Positions 32,824-44,871 of a stretch of DNA of 64,000 nt are shown in pieces (position 1 is the stretch's first letter; every line of letters begins with the position of its first letter). The notes under the pieces are model-generated. The model made no database searches. It saw only the letters and a program-made list of their open reading frames with translations, and was not told the origin of the DNA. This stretch comes from Dysidea avara (taxonomy: Eukaryota > Porifera > Demospongiae > Dictyoceratida > Dysideidae), in contig NC_089277.1 of NCBI RefSeq assembly GCF_963678975.1, forward strand, positions 19,590,001 through 19,654,000, read 5' to 3'. The position numbers were made by a program, and so were the translations under genes.

Positions 32824-35800
32824 GCAGCTGATCTCTCTACTGGGTGACTTGAAATGTAGCTGAACTATATACAGGATGGTTTCTTTGTAGCTGAACTCTC
32901 TGTAACAGGTGATTTGTTTGCAGCTAAACTCTCTACATGGGGGTGTCTTTATAGCCGAACTCTCTACATGATGGTTTCTTTGTAGCTGAACTCTCTATAA
33001 GGTGACTTCGTCTAGCTGAACTCTCTACAGGGTGATTTTTTTGTAGCTGAACTCTCTGCAGGGTGATTTGTTTGCAGCTGAACTCTCTACATGATTGTTT
33101 CTTTGTAGCTGAACTCTCTACAATGTGACTTCGTCCAGTTGATCTCTCTACGGGGTGATTTGTTTCTAGCTGAACTCTCTACAGGTGAATTGTTTGCAGC
33201 TAAACTCTCTACATGCTGGTTTCTTTGTAGCTGAACTCTCTACAAGGTAACTTCTTCTCTACAGGGTGATTTGTTGTAGTTGAATTCTCTACTAGGTGGT
33301 TTGTATGAGGCTGAACTCTCTACATGGTGGTTTCTTTGTAGCTGAACTCTCTACAGAGTGATTTGTTTGCAGCTGAACTCTCTACATGATTGTTTCTTTG
33401 TAGCTGAACTCTCTACAAGGTGACTTCATCCAGTTGATCTCTCTACGGGGTGATTTGTTTCTAGCTGAACTCTCTACAGGTGAATTGTTTGCAGCTAAAC
33501 TCTCTACATGGTGGTTTCTTTGTAGCTGAACTCTCTACAAGGTAACTTCTTCTCTACAGGGTGATTTGTTGTAGTTGAATTCTCTACTAGGTGGTTTGTA
33601 TGAGGCTGAACTCTCTACATGGCGGTTTCTTTGTAGCTGAACTCTCTACAGAGTGATTTGTTTGCAGCTGAACTCTCTACATGATGGTTTCTTTGTAACT
33701 GAACACTCTACAAGGTGACTTCTTCTAGCATGATCTTTCTACAGGGTGAATTGTTGTAGCTGAACTATCTACAAGGTAACTTCTTCTAGCTGATCTCTAT
33801 ACAGGGTGATTTGTTTGTAGTTGAATTCTGTACAGGTGGTTTCTTTGTAGCTGAACTCTGTACATGATGGTTTCTTTGTAGCTAAACTCTTTACAAGGTG
33901 ACTTCTTCTAGCTGAACTCTCTACAGGGTAATTTCTTTGTAGCTGAACTCTCTATATGATGGTTTCTTTGTAAATGAACTCTCTACAAGGTGAATTTTTC
34001 TACCTGATCTCTCTACAGGGTGATTTGTTTGTAACTGAACTCTGTACAAGTGCGTTTTTGTGGGTGATCTCACTGCAGGTTGATTTGTTTGTAGCTGAAC
34101 TCACTAAAGGGTGATTTTGCTTGTAGCTGAACTCCTTGCATTGTATCTAGTTTCTAGCTGATCTCTCTACAGGGTGATTTGTTTGTAGCTGATCTCTCTA
34201 CAAGTTGATTTGTGTGTAGCTGATCTCTCTGCAGGTTGATTAATTTGCAGCCAATCTCTCTACAAGGTAATTTGTTTGTAGCTGAACTGTCTATAAAGTG
34301 ATTTATTTGTAGCTGATCTCTCTGCAGGTTGATTTGTTTTAGCTGAACTCTATACAGGGTGATTTACTTGTAGCTGAACTCCTTACATTGTGTGTAGTTT
34401 CTAGTTGATCTCTCTACAGGGTGATTTGTTTGTAGCTGATCTCTCTACAAGTTGATTTGTGTGTAGCTGATCTTTCTACAGGTTGATTTGTTTGTAGCCC
34501 ATCTCTCTACAGGGTAATTTGTTTGTAGCTGAACTCTGTACAAGGTGCTTTTTTGTAGGTGATCTCACTGCAGGTTGATTTGTTTGTAGCTGAACTCACT
34601 AAAGGGTGATTTGCTTGTAGCTGAACTCCTTACATTGTGTCTAGTTTCTAGCTGATCTCTCTACAGGGTGATTTGTTTGTAGCTGAACTCTCTATAAGGT
34701 GATTTGTTTGCAGCTGAACTATCTACATGGTGGTTTCTTTGTTGCTGAACTCTCTACAGGGTGTTTTGCTTGTAGCTGAACTCTCTACAGGGTGATTTGT
34801 TTCTAGCTTATCTCTCTACAGGTTGATTTGTGTGTAACTGATCTCTCTACAAGCTGATTTGTTTGCAGCTGAATTCTCTGCAAAGTGTTTTGTTTGTAGC
34901 TGACCTCTCTTCAGGGTGATTTGTTTCTAGCTGATCTCTCTACAGGGTGATTTTTTGTAGCTGACCTCTCTTCAGGGTGATTTGTTTCTAGCTGATTGCT
35001 CTGCAGGTTGATTTGCTTGTAGATGAACTCTCTACAGGGTAACTTGCTTGTAGCTGAACTCCTTACTTTGTGTCTAGTTTGTAGCTGATCTCTCTACAGG
35101 GTGATTTGTTTGTAGCTGAACTCCTTACATTGTGTGTAGTTTCTAGCTGATCTCTCTACAGGGTGATTTGTTTGTAGCTGATCTCTATACAAGTTGATGT
35201 GTGTGTAGCTGATCTCTCTGCAGGTTGATTAATTTGCAGCCGATCTCTCTACAAGGTAATTTGTTTGTAGCTGAACTGTCTATAAAGTGATTTATTTGTA
35301 GCTGATCTCTCTGCAGGTTGATTTGTTTTAGCTGAACTCTCTACAGGGTGATTCACTTGTAGCTGAACTCCTTACATTGTGACTAGTTTCTAGCTGATCT
35401 CTCTACAGGGTGATTTGTTTGTAGCTGATCTCTCTACAAGTTGATTTGTGTGTAGCTGATCTTTCTACAGGTTGATTTGTTTGTAGCCGATCCCTCTACA
35501 GGGTAATTTGTTTGTAGCTGAACTCTGTACAAGGTGCTTTTTTGTAGGTGATCTCACTGCAGGTTGATTTGTTTGTAGCTGAACTCACTAAAGGGCGATT
35601 TGCTTGTAGCTGAACTCCTTAAATTGTGTCCAGTTTCTAGCTGATCTCTCTACAGAGTGATTTGTTTGTAGCTGAACTCTCTATAAGGTGATTTATTTGT
35701 AGCTGAACTCCTTACATTGTGTGTAGTTTCTAGCTGATCTCTCTACAGGGTGATTTGTTTGTAATTGATCTCTCTACAAGTTGATTTGTGTGTAGGTGAT

Positions 35801-37040
35801 CTCTCTGCAGGTTGATTTGTTTGTAGCCGATCTCTCTATAGGGTAATTTGTTTGTAGCTGAACTCTCTATAAGGTGATTTGTTTGTAGTTGATCTCTCTG
35901 CAGGTTGATTTGTTTTAGCTGAACTCTCTACAGGCTGATTTGTTTGTAGCCGATCTCTCTACAGGGTAATTTGTTTGTAGCTGAACTCTCTACAAGTTGA
36001 TTTGTTTGTAGCCTATCTCTCTACAGGGCAATTTGTTTGTAGCTGATCTTTCTACAGGGTGATTTTTTTGTAGCTGACCTCTCTTCAGGGTGATTTGTTT
36101 CTAGCTGATCTCTCTACAGGGTGATTTTTTGTAGCTGACCTCTCTTCAGGGTGATTTGTTTCTAGCTGATTGCTCTACAGGTTGATTTGTTTGTAGATGA
36201 ACTCTCTACAGGGTAATTTGCTTGTAGCTGAACTCCTTACTTTGTGTCTAGTTTGTAGCTGATCTCTCTACAGGGTGATTTGTTTGTATATAGCTGATCT
36301 CTCTGCAGGTTGATTTGTTTGTAGCCGATCTCTCTACAGGTAATCTGTTTGTAGCTGAACTCTCTATAAGGTGATTTGTTTGTAGCTGATCTCTCTGCAG
36401 GTTGATTTGTTTTAGCTGAACTCTCTACAGGGTGATTGCTTGTAGCTGAACTCCTTACATTGTGTCTAGTTTCTAGCTGATGTCTCTACAGGGTGATTTT
36501 TTGTAGCTGAACTCTCTATAAGGTGATTTGTTTGTAGCTGATCTCTCTGCAGGTTGATTTGTTTTAGCTGAACTCTCTACAGGGTGATTGCTTGTAGCTG
36601 AACTCCTTACATTGTGTCTAGTTTCTAGCTGATGTCTCTACAGGGTGATTTTTTGTAGCTGAACTCTCTTCAGGGTGGTTTGTTTCTAGCTGATCTCTCT
36701 ACAGGTAGATTTGTGTTTATTTGTTCATTGCTGATCGCTCTAAAGGTAATTGATTTGTTGCAGTTGAACACCCTGCAAAGTGTTTTGTTTGTAGCTGATC
36801 ACTCTAAAGGGTAATTTGTTTGTAGCTGAACTCTCTCCACAGTGACTTGTGTGTAGCAGAATTCTGTGTAACTGAATTCTCTAGAGAGTGACTTAATTGT
36901 AGCTGAATTCTCTACACAGTGCATGACTTGTTTATAGCTGAACTTTCTTCAGTGTGACTTGTAATGTTCTGAATCTCTATAGTGGTATATTTGCTTAACT
37001 CTCCGCATGGTGACTGTCTTCTTGCTGAACTCCCTACAGA
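32824..37040 (+). repeat. Minisatellite array A, about 31-bp unit
   Basis: Well over 100 tandem units have the consensus AGCTGAACTCTCTACAGGG plus TGATTTGTTTGT. Variants include ACTTCTTCTAG, ATGGTGGTTTCTTTGTAG and CAAGTTGATTTGTGTG. Multi-unit blocks recur (for example around 33060-33400 and 33420-33660, and several blocks in 34300-36600), showing higher-order amplification. The unit is not a multiple of three and no ORF survives. Confidence 0.95.
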
Positions 37041-37905
37041 ATAACTTGTGATGTAATAAAATTCTATATTGGAGTAAATAAATTAGCCGAATGCTCTATT
37101 AGGGTGACTGTTCTATTAGAGTATCTCGATCTCGCATTTGCTACACGGAGTTGGCTTTCGAATCATAACTCAGTGGTTTGTAATCCGATTCTTCTGTACT
37201 ACTGCAAGGACTTTCTATGAAGATTATTCCAGCTATACACCGATTTTCAGCTCATTGCTCTAAGCGGTTTGCCTAGTAGGCGTGAAAACTAATACTTTTT
37301 TATTCATAAAAATCGATCGCGTAATTGTGACACAGGTTGGGTTTTGTGTCATATTTCCGTGGTCTTTATCTCGATTCCTTTCAAACCACCAAAAGGCACT
37401 CCTACGATGGTTACTCCATCTACATAGCAATTTTCAACTCATTCCATGAAGCGGTTTACCCTGTAGGCGTGACAACATATCGATCTTGTTTTACGCGAAT
37501 AATCGGTCATAACTCCTGAACCATTCATCGGATTTGTACCAAATTTGATGCTAGGATTCGCCTTTGGACTCCCTTTCTGTGTGCCAAATTTCAAGGCGAT
37601 AGGAGTACGCGTTTGCGTGTTATAGCAATTTTTGCAAGTGTGCGAAAAGACGAAGAAGAAGAAGAAAAAAAAACGAAACTTTGACAGCTCGTATCTCGGA
37701 AATGGCTGGAGCGATTTCCTTCAAATTTGGAATGTAGACTCCCTTGGCTGGCGGGCAACTGTGTAGCAAATTTGGTTCCAATCAGATAAGTGATCACCGA
37801 GATACAAAGGTGTGAAAATGACGTTTTCGTTCTTCCTGTCAATATACTCACGGTGTGGCGCGCCGGCTTCTTGGGCCGCACGACACACTACCGTGTGTCT
37901 TGATA

Positions 37906-38527
37906 TTGCTTGTAGCATTGGGTATCAGCATAAGTTTAACAGACAGAAACCTACAAAAAGCGGTCACGTGACCAAAAATATCACAATAGTTAAATTGGGC
38001 AGCTTATTACAAAATCACTGTATTTTGGGGTGACTGGTCACAATTAGTGTATTTTCGTACCGACTCCTACACCTTGTAGTGCTATAGCACATCCTTTATA
38101 GCTGTAATGGGATTTTTGGCCACGTGACCATTCTATGGGTATTTACAGTTAAAACTGCACTGATATTGACAGTTTAATAATATAATCATTATAAGCACTT
38201 GTTTGGTTTATCTTAAGGTCAGCCTGCATGAAAATCATCAGAAACAATGAAAAATACTGAGATATCATCTTCTTTTGTGGTGAAAATTCTATATGAAGGG
38301 ATTTTTGGTCATGTGACCACTTCTTGGATATTTACATATGTTAAATTGTGTTGATAGCAACTGCTGCAAACGTTCTAATAACTAATTAGCACTTGTTTGC
38401 TTTATCTTAAAGGTAAATCTGTCTGAAAATCTCCAAAAACAACAAAATGAAGTACCTTCCTATTTTCAGTGGAAACCCTACAATAGAAGTGAGTTTGTAT
38501 ACAATTGCACTAAAGGTAATCTGGTAA
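37906..38527. other. Intergenic, no feature recognised
   Basis: A loosely repeated phrase occurs (GGGATTTTTGGCCACGTGACC near 38108, GGGATTTTTGGTCATGTGACC near 38298, with following TTGTTTGSTTTATCTTAARGT). This points to an old direct duplication of about 190 bp. No ORF. Confidence 0.45.
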
Positions 38528-38885
38528 GGCCAATGAAACTTGATTAGCAGTTTCGCGTCATCGCCCGCATGCTTTTGATACACCCGCATGGAATTTCATT
38601 ATTGGTATTTCAGATCGAAATACTCTAATAGAACAGTCACTTTTACTCTAATAGAGCAATCAGCTATACTCTAATGGAAAAATCACTTGTTATAGATTAG
38701 TAACGTACTTTAGCTATTTAATGCAAGAATAATCAGTGTAGATCTCACTGTTTTTTGGCAGAAATCTTCATGTTTGGATGTGTGTTGTGCTTTTGGAAAA
38801 ATAATGAATAATGAATAATAACCGCCCGCCCGCATCAAATTTTCAAAAATCTGAGCGAGAAACTGGTAATCAAGTTTCATTGGCC
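38528..38885. mobile_element. 358-bp Harbinger-like MITE, TSD TAA
   Basis: GGCCAATGAAACTTGATTA at the left is inverted at the right end, with CAGTTTC/GAAACTG continuing. TAA flanks both sides (38525-38527, 38886-38888). Subterminal CGCCCGCATG and CCGCCCGCATC are present. Three TACTCTAATAGARCARTCA motifs lie inside (38620-38690). Confidence 0.85.
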
Positions 38886-39233
38886 TAAGTACCAGATCCC
38901 ATAACTTAAATTAAGTACTTATCATTACTTATATAATTACAATTATAAACGCTCGCACGAGGCGTGGAACTGACAGACCTGTCAAGTCTCACGAATTAGG
39001 CGTGTGACACACGCATTCGGGTCTTTTCACACGCTCACACGCAAACGATGGTGACTCTCACGCAGTCTCCTCACTAGCCGCTCACGTGACACTATGCACG
39101 TACATATGGAAACAATTTTGCGACATCAGTGAATGGTCTATTAGAGTATGTAAATACAGTCTTCATGGATTTCGTTGATATACATAACACATTCAGAATG
39201 TTTGTGAGTATAGACACTTTGTAAAGTGCTATA
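38886..39233. other. Short intergenic stretch with CACACGC motifs
   Basis: 38940-39110 is a comparatively GC-rich block with repeated CACACGC/CTCACG words (GGCGTGTGACACACGCATTC, TTTTCACACGCTCACACGC). No ORF or boundary is recognised. Confidence 0.35.
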
Positions 39234-39947
39234 CCGTATAGCGGGAAATTTTCGAAAGGTTAAATTTTCGAAAAAGAGTGCTTGATTGAAAATTAGAAAA
39301 AATATTTTCGAAACAATGTTTCTTTACCGCGCCGCACCGTAGATAATTAATTCACGGAGGAAGCTAACAGTGGTTGCGTTGATCACATACATAGCTAGAA
39401 TTTGCTGCTTTGATTGTTCAGTATAGCTAGACAAACGCTCAATCTGGCTTTGATAGAATCTCGTCTAGCTATCCTAGGGTCTTCCTTTGTAAATTGAACC
39501 ATGTTGTTTGGCGGACTTCGCCTCAGTGGCCTGCGGATCGAGCCATAGCTAAGCACATGGCGTTTTTTAGCCCATATAGATGTTTGCTGATAATTACAGT
39601 CTTTCCTAGTAATTTCTGGTCTCTCGAGCTCTTATAGGCTTCAAGACTCGTGGTGTCATTCGTGCTCGCTCATATGCGCGTGCGTGTGGTAGCTATAGCT
39701 ATATGGCTAGCTACTTGTGTGTGGCCCAGTGCCTAGCTATAATACATCAGGCCTATAGCTAACTGATATTAGCAGAAACTATGCATGCGTACACTCGCAA
39801 AAATCATTTATATATACCCAGCTATGCTTTCTTTGATTGTCACTTCACAGCCGGGATGTACTATTTTCGAAAAAATATTTTCGAAAACACAATGTTCTTT
39901 TCGAATTTTTCGAAAATATAACATTTCGAAAATTTCCCGCTATACGG
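39234..39947. mobile_element. CCGTATAGC MITE, copy 2, 714 bp
   Basis: CCGTATAGCGGGAAATTTTC and its inverse form the ends, with TA on both sides (TATA when one more pair is counted). TTCGAAAA-rich arms match the 15342 element family. No transposase. Confidence 0.85.
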
Positions 39948-39949
39948 TA

Positions 39950-41200
39950 TACATCATATGGACCAATGAATTTGCTTAAATAATGAATAACATTTAAGAA
40001 ACCAAATATGTCATACCTGTTTCATTGAGTAGTATGAATATACTTAACAGTTGTAAGGATTTCATTACCTGAATAAGTAAGTGGCTGACCACTAAAGAAG
40101 GCAATACAGAGCAACTGACTTTAAGTACAATTGTTTCTGATATACAATAACAATTATTTTGAAGTTCTCTAATAAAGCAGTCGGCCAGGTTTGGATTTAA
40201 TTTGTTTACAGTAAACAGTGATCACTTGAAGAAAAATTGAAGGGTTTGCCTTGAAGACAATTATTATGTGCACTGTATGAGCTAATGAATTCCCTTCAAT
40301 AATGAATCATGTTAAAGAAAATTAATGAGACATAGAAAAGGCTTACTGTTGCATATTGCCATATGAATATAATTTGCACTTGTAGGGATTTCATTGGTTA
40401 GATAGGCAACTGATCAACAACTAAAGATTTTTGTATACATCAATCATCTCTCAGTATGGCTATCTCTGTTATATGACAGAAAGATTTTCAAACAGTCTAA
40501 TAAAGCAGTCTGTCATTTTTTTGTATTGAATTCTTCCATATGATTTACTGAGGGTTATTAAGCTTTTTGAGCGTTAATGAGGTACTTTATAAGCAATTGA
40601 CAGCTTAAATCGGTGTTGTAGCCGAATTTTACTTTGTCCGAAGTTTTTCTAAGACCTTTTTTTTTTTTTTGGTCTCAGATGGTAATTCAGCTACTTAGGT
40701 TTTTGAAAGTAGTATGGTGGTAGCTTGGTAAATCTCACTCAATGTCACTAGCTCAACTTGACAGCCCTGCACTGAATGGAGTCAAAAAGATTTCTGCTTA
40801 AAACGCCTTCCTAAAGTAACTAACGGCTCTGCACGCTTTCACAACTTATTTGTCAGACATTAGGGCTTATGTCCACATGACAGTCGTGTCTTTAAAAGTT
40901 ATTGTAGGGATTGGAGGTTTGAACGAAGAAAATACGAGTAGAGGCGATCCAGTACTAGATAATGTTAGTGCCAGATGGACTGTAGAAACACGAGTGTATT
41001 GGGTGGTATAATGTGACGATAACTGAAACACTGACACGGTGAGAAATTGAGTGAATTATATCTAAATACGCTTGTTAAGAGGTTGCGACAAGAAAACGAT
41101 GACACCAAGCTTTTTTAAATCACAAAAACGCAGTATAAACCTATTAATTGGAAAAGGTTGCGCAATTCAGGGCTAATATTGCAAAACCGTCCCTACACGT
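39950..41200. other. Intergenic, no gene recognised
   Basis: AT-rich, with CTCTAATAAAGCAGTC motifs near 40169 and 40493 and a T-run at about 40660. 40880-41200 may already be part of the hairpin-ended element that the nuclease transposon split, but it aligns with the other copies only near the terminus. Confidence 0.4.
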
Positions 41201-41277
41201 AAATAACTCACAGTAGTGGCCGCGCGTTTTAATTGTGGCGTGCGCTTTGTAGTTTCTTGGCCGCGCGACTCACTACC

Positions 41278-43494
41278 TAGTAGAGCAGCATAGCTAGCAA
41301 AAATGAGCAAATTGTGCACTTTTTGAAGAAAGTATGAAACTTTGCACATAGTTTCTACAGACCATGAAGAGTTTTTTAAGATATGCATGGAGCCAATGCA
41401 GATTTGACCTTTGGTGACCTTAACAATCACTTTTGTGTGTAAAACATTGTATTTCTGCAATTAAACTACATAACATTAAATCTAAACTACCTAAATGGGA
41501 TGCCAAATGAAAGCTCTTACTTTAAGGAATACACTGGTACTTGAATCAAGTTCATACCACAATTTGGTAGAAAGTTATAACTGATTAAAGTTAAAATTAC
41601 CTGACTCAGTGTAAAATTATTATATACAACAGGGATGTAAGAATATATCTACGCTTCATATATTTGTATTGTAGATAAAGCAGCCCTTATAGGAAGCTGA
41701 TTTACTTTTACCAAGGAGTTCATAGCTAGTAGAAAGGAAGACTCTTGTTATAGCTATCACATAAATAAGTTAAGTATCAAGTAAACAAATTTGCTTGTCA
41801 TGTCATGTTGTGCTGTCATGTCATGTTGTGGCTACATGACAAGTATGCAAATTAATTTTCAGCAGCTATGACAAATGCACCTGTTGTGGATGCTAACTTA
41901 TTTGATGGTGCTGCCGTTGTACAGATGCTGAATCCTGGAACAGTGAAAACCTTTCAAGAATATGCTGACAAAGTGTTTTTGCCTTATGTATTTCAACAGC
42001 TGTCAATAGCCCAGAGAACCGCGCATTAGCGCGAGCCCGGCTGGGCACGAGTAGAGAGTGGATGTTGTTTGGGATAAATACATTGTAAATAGTTTAAAAG
42101 ATGTGACCAGACCAAAGAGAGGCAAAGGAATTCGAAGAAGAGTAGCTTCTACCACTCATCTCCCTAAAAACTGGAGAGACTTTCTTCGGGTGAACGAGAA
42201 CAAAGCAGAATTATTACAACTTTTTGTCACAACAAATTGCAAGTGTTACAACTGATGAGGGAAAGGTGATCTATGCAACTAATGGGAAGATTTTTTCTGA
42301 GCACAAAATTGATGTTGATGTGACAGAGCTTTCCCCCTGCTCACACGAAGAAGCAGATACACGTCTTCTACTGCATGCAAGAGATGCTGTACATGTGCAG
42401 AAAGGATACAGAAGATTGTGTATATGTACTGTAGATACAGATGTTGTAGTCCTGGAAATCGCTATGTTTAGTCAGATTAATCCGGATGAGCTGTGGTTAG
42501 CACTTGGTATTGAATTACATTTCAGGTATATGCCAATTCATGAAATTGTCAGGGGATTGGATCCAGTGATGTGCAAAACTTTGCCAGTTTTTCATGCATT
42601 TACTGGATGTGACACAGTTTCAGCATTTGGAGGACGAGGGAAAAAGACAGCCTGGAGTGTGTGGAAAGTATTTCCTGATGTCACTGAAGCATTTGAAGAC
42701 CTCATCCTCGTGGAAGACAACATTAGTGACTTGTCCTTGTCATTATTGGAGCGATTTGTAATGCTGCTGTATGATCATACCAGTGATCTTCTAACAGTCA
42801 ATGATGCCAGGAAACAGTTATTTACACAGAAGTCAAGAAGCCTGGAGAACATACCACCAACACAAGCAGCACTCAAGCAACACATTAAGAGGGCAAGCTA
42901 CCAAGCACATTGCTGGAGAATGGCAGTAATTCTGATTCCAGAACTCCTTAGTCCAGCAGAATGGGGGTGGTGGAAGGATGCTACAGGGTGGCATCCACTA
43001 TGGACCACACTCCCAGAAGCTTCACAATGTCGTCATGAACTAATACGCTGTGCATGCAAGAAAGGGTGCACTGCAAGGTGCAAATGTGTCAAGGCTGTTT
43101 TAAAGTGCACTCTACTCTGCTCTTGCTCTGGGGAATGTGAAAGACATGCAGATATAGTTAATTTCATGTATATTTGATAAAAATTTTAATCAAATGTTTA
43201 AATTGTTATAACTTGAGAACAGAATAAGGTATGAGCTTAATTCAAGCACCAGTGTATTCCTTAAAGCAAGAGCTTGCATTTGGTATCCCATTAAGGTAGT
43301 TTTGATTAAAATTTATGTACTATAATTGCAGAAATACAATATTTTGTACACAAATGTGATCATAAAGGTCACCAAAGGTCAAATCTTCGATGGCTCCATA
43401 TCCAAAATAACTCTTCATAATCTGTTGAAACTATGTACAAAATTTCATACTTTCTTCAAAAAGTGCACAATATCTCGGCTATGCCGCTCTACTA
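41278..43494. mobile_element. 2.2-kb transposon with long TIRs, 3-bp duplication, nuclease-like gene
   Basis: The inverted arms are about 330 bp: 41278-41610 (TAGTAGAGCAGCATAGC, TTGTGCACTTTTTGAAGAAA) against 43180-43494. The flank ACC is duplicated (41275-41277, 43495-43497), and removal restores a perfect hairpin, which confirms the boundaries. The arms are roughly 80% identical by eye. The only gene is the broken PIN/FEN-like frame. A 3-bp duplication with an XPG-type nuclease recalls the Academ superfamily; that assignment is inferred. Confidence 0.75.
41868..43177 (+). pseudogene. PIN/FEN-like nuclease with cysteine-rich tail, broken
   Basis: Three blocks read one protein. 41868-42017 gives DANLFDGAAVVQMLNPGTVK and ADKVFLPYVFQQL. 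42058-42220 gives VDVVWDKYIVNSLKDVTRPK and RGKGIRRRV. 42224-43177 gives 317 open codons with SCHEEADTR-type acidic residues (41-47), TVDTDVVVL (69-77), FHAFTGCDTVSAFGGRGKKT and a C-terminal Cys cluster (CACKKGCTARCKC.., CTLLCSCSGEC). The spaced acidic motifs resemble the metal-binding site of PIN/FEN/XPG nucleases. The family is a common uncharacterised one in invertebrate genomes. Breaks: a 35-bp insertion with AGAGA duplicated (42018-42057) adding a stop, and a one-base shift in a T-run near 42222. An acceptor-like TTTTCAG at 41862 suggests a missing 5' exon. Fold assignment is inferred from motifs only. Confidence 0.7.
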
Positions 43495-43835
43495 ACCGTG
43501 AGTCTTGATATAATAATTATACAACCAAGTACAGTGTATTTCCGGTTGGTTGACTAGAGAAACGAAGTGTTAAAAGTTACATGCTTGAAAGTAGCCAATG
43601 AGATCGGTAGCCTTCAGTTTAAACTAGCGCCGTCCGCCTGGCGTGAAATTTCATTGGTTATTTCTATTCACGTGATATTTTGCATTTGGCTTACGTGGAC
43701 AACCAAGACTGTACTAAGAATAATACGAAACGCGGTTAAAATTACGTCATTAATAATGAAATAAATAAATAATGTTTGAGAAAACTACAAGGCCTAAGGC
43801 TTCGCACTCACCGGGAATAGAATCCATGTTGTATG

Positions 43836-44248
43836 TAGTCTCGCGGCGCCCGACCCTAAAAAGAGGGTCTGGTGAATCTCCGTACAAAAAGTTTGAGCTC
43901 TGGAATGTTTATTGGATGACGTTTTATGTGTACGTAAGTGCACTGTTTACGTCACAACATTCATTTAACCAGATCCACTTACAGCTTCACCAAACTAACA
44001 GCGCTACTTTATTTATTCAACATTAAAACGAACCCACCAGAATTGTATGGCTGTTTTCTCAATGGGTTTAAGCGGCAGAGTCACCGGATGTAATTAACCA
44101 TTAGCCGCGAATCTTTTGAAATGTACGCATTACATAATCAATTTGAAATAGAGCGATCTGATTGGAGCTTCCAGCATTCCGGCAGCGCCAAACTTTTTGT
44201 ACACAGTTTCACCAGACCCTCTTTTTAGGGTCGGGCGCCGCGAGACTA
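43836..44248. mobile_element. 413-bp MULE-like MITE, 9-bp duplication
   Basis: TAGTCTCGCGGCGCCCGACC (continuing CTAAAAAGAGGGTCTGGTGAA) is inverted at the right end, an arm of about 45 bp. The flank TGTTGTATG is duplicated exactly (43827-43835, 44249-44257). A 9-bp duplication points to Mutator-like elements. No transposase. Confidence 0.85.
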
Positions 44249-44324
44249 TGTTGTATGAAGAGATAATCGTATAACGGGCGAATGTTTCCGTGGAGGTGAT
44301 AGAAACGTACGACAATTCTATTTA

Positions 44325-44543
44325 ATGCCGATCAAAATAGCACGTGATATACCCACTACCGATTCAAATGGCTATTTAGACGAGCGAATTGCTGTTCAAT
44401 TGTGTTTGAAAGTGTTGCCAGCTGGCACACTAAGTCTCAAGTCGCCATGCCAGCTGCCAGTGGATGCGCTCCGTGTATCTATGGCCAAGTCTATGGCTGC
44501 AGGACACCTGAGTAGGTCTGACATGCCAGCTGGACAAGGACAG
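44325..44543 (+). CDS. Candidate first coding exon, unknown protein
   Basis: The ATG at 44325 opens 73 codons (MPIKIARDIPTTDSNGYLDE ... SDMPAGQGQ) ending exactly at a strong donor CAG|GTATGT in phase 0. The composition looks like real protein and the frame is not repeated elsewhere in the window. I do not recognise the family. The next in-phase, same-strand coding exons I can find are at 54117-54501, so the two may be one gene with a 9.6-kb intron filled with transposons. That link is an inference. Confidence 0.45.
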
Positions 44544-44871
44544 GTATGTTTGTTTGTATTGTAATGTACATATGTCTTGTATTTTATTTTTTCTGACTTG
44601 CTAGGCTCTGGTTGGTTTGGTTGTCTGTTTGTACTAATGTATTGTAAAGAGCGTGGTATGTTTTAAATGTTTTCTTGTATTATTGTACAATTTGCCTTTA
44701 CCTAGCTTACTAGGCTCTGGCTGGCTTGGCTGTCTTCCTTTATCTGGTTCACCTGGCTTGTATACTCCTACAGTATTGTCCATCTCCTGTAGATTGTGTA
44801 TGCATATACTTTGTACACACCACTGTGCCATTACCACACCAATGATGTACTGGCACTTAGCTACTGGTGGC

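Larger units (their letters stand above)
32289..37905 (+). mobile_element. Minisatellite-bearing composite element, copy A
   Basis: Order of parts: a 325-bp foldback head (32289-32613) starting TATCTAATC, a hairpin plus T-run (AAAGCCGGCC TAT GGCTGGCTTT, 32641-32663), an AT-rich linker, a 4.2-kb array of about 31-bp units (32824-37040), and a conserved 0.87-kb module (37041-37905). The last ends in the hairpin GACACAC-TACC-GTGTGTC (37882-37899) and TTGATA. Copies B (55572-58675) and C (61795-64000, inverted) share parts in the same order. The absence of long TIRs, the terminal stem-loop and the internal tandem repeats resemble Helentron-type non-autonomous elements (HINE/DINE-like), but no Rep/helicase gene is present and the end is not the usual CTRR, so the class is an inference. 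Confidence 0.7.
41201..43510 (+). mobile_element. 3' terminus of a hairpin-ended element, split by insertion
   Basis: 41201-41277 (GTAGTGGCCGCGCG.., TTTCTTGGCCGCGCGACTCA) and 43495-43510 (ACCGTGAGTCTTGATA) rejoin, after removing one ACC, to the terminal hairpin GACTCAC-TACC-GTGAGTC plus TTGATA. This is the same fold as the ends of copies A, B and C (GACACAC-TACC-GTGTGTC, TTGATA), preceded in all by TTCTTGGGCCGC-like sequence. The paired stem changes (A to T matched by T to A) keep the hairpin. Confidence 0.7.

Noticed and set aside
32824-37040. Possible CRISPR array
   Set aside because: Units are tandem and contiguous with no unique spacers, unit length varies, and the setting is eukaryotic. 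It is a minisatellite.
37591-37918. Overlapping ORFs of 96 and 65 codons in the 3' module, also seen at 61577-62098
   Set aside because: The frames include simple-sequence Ser runs from (TTC)n, read out of the element end, and are not kept in copy B.
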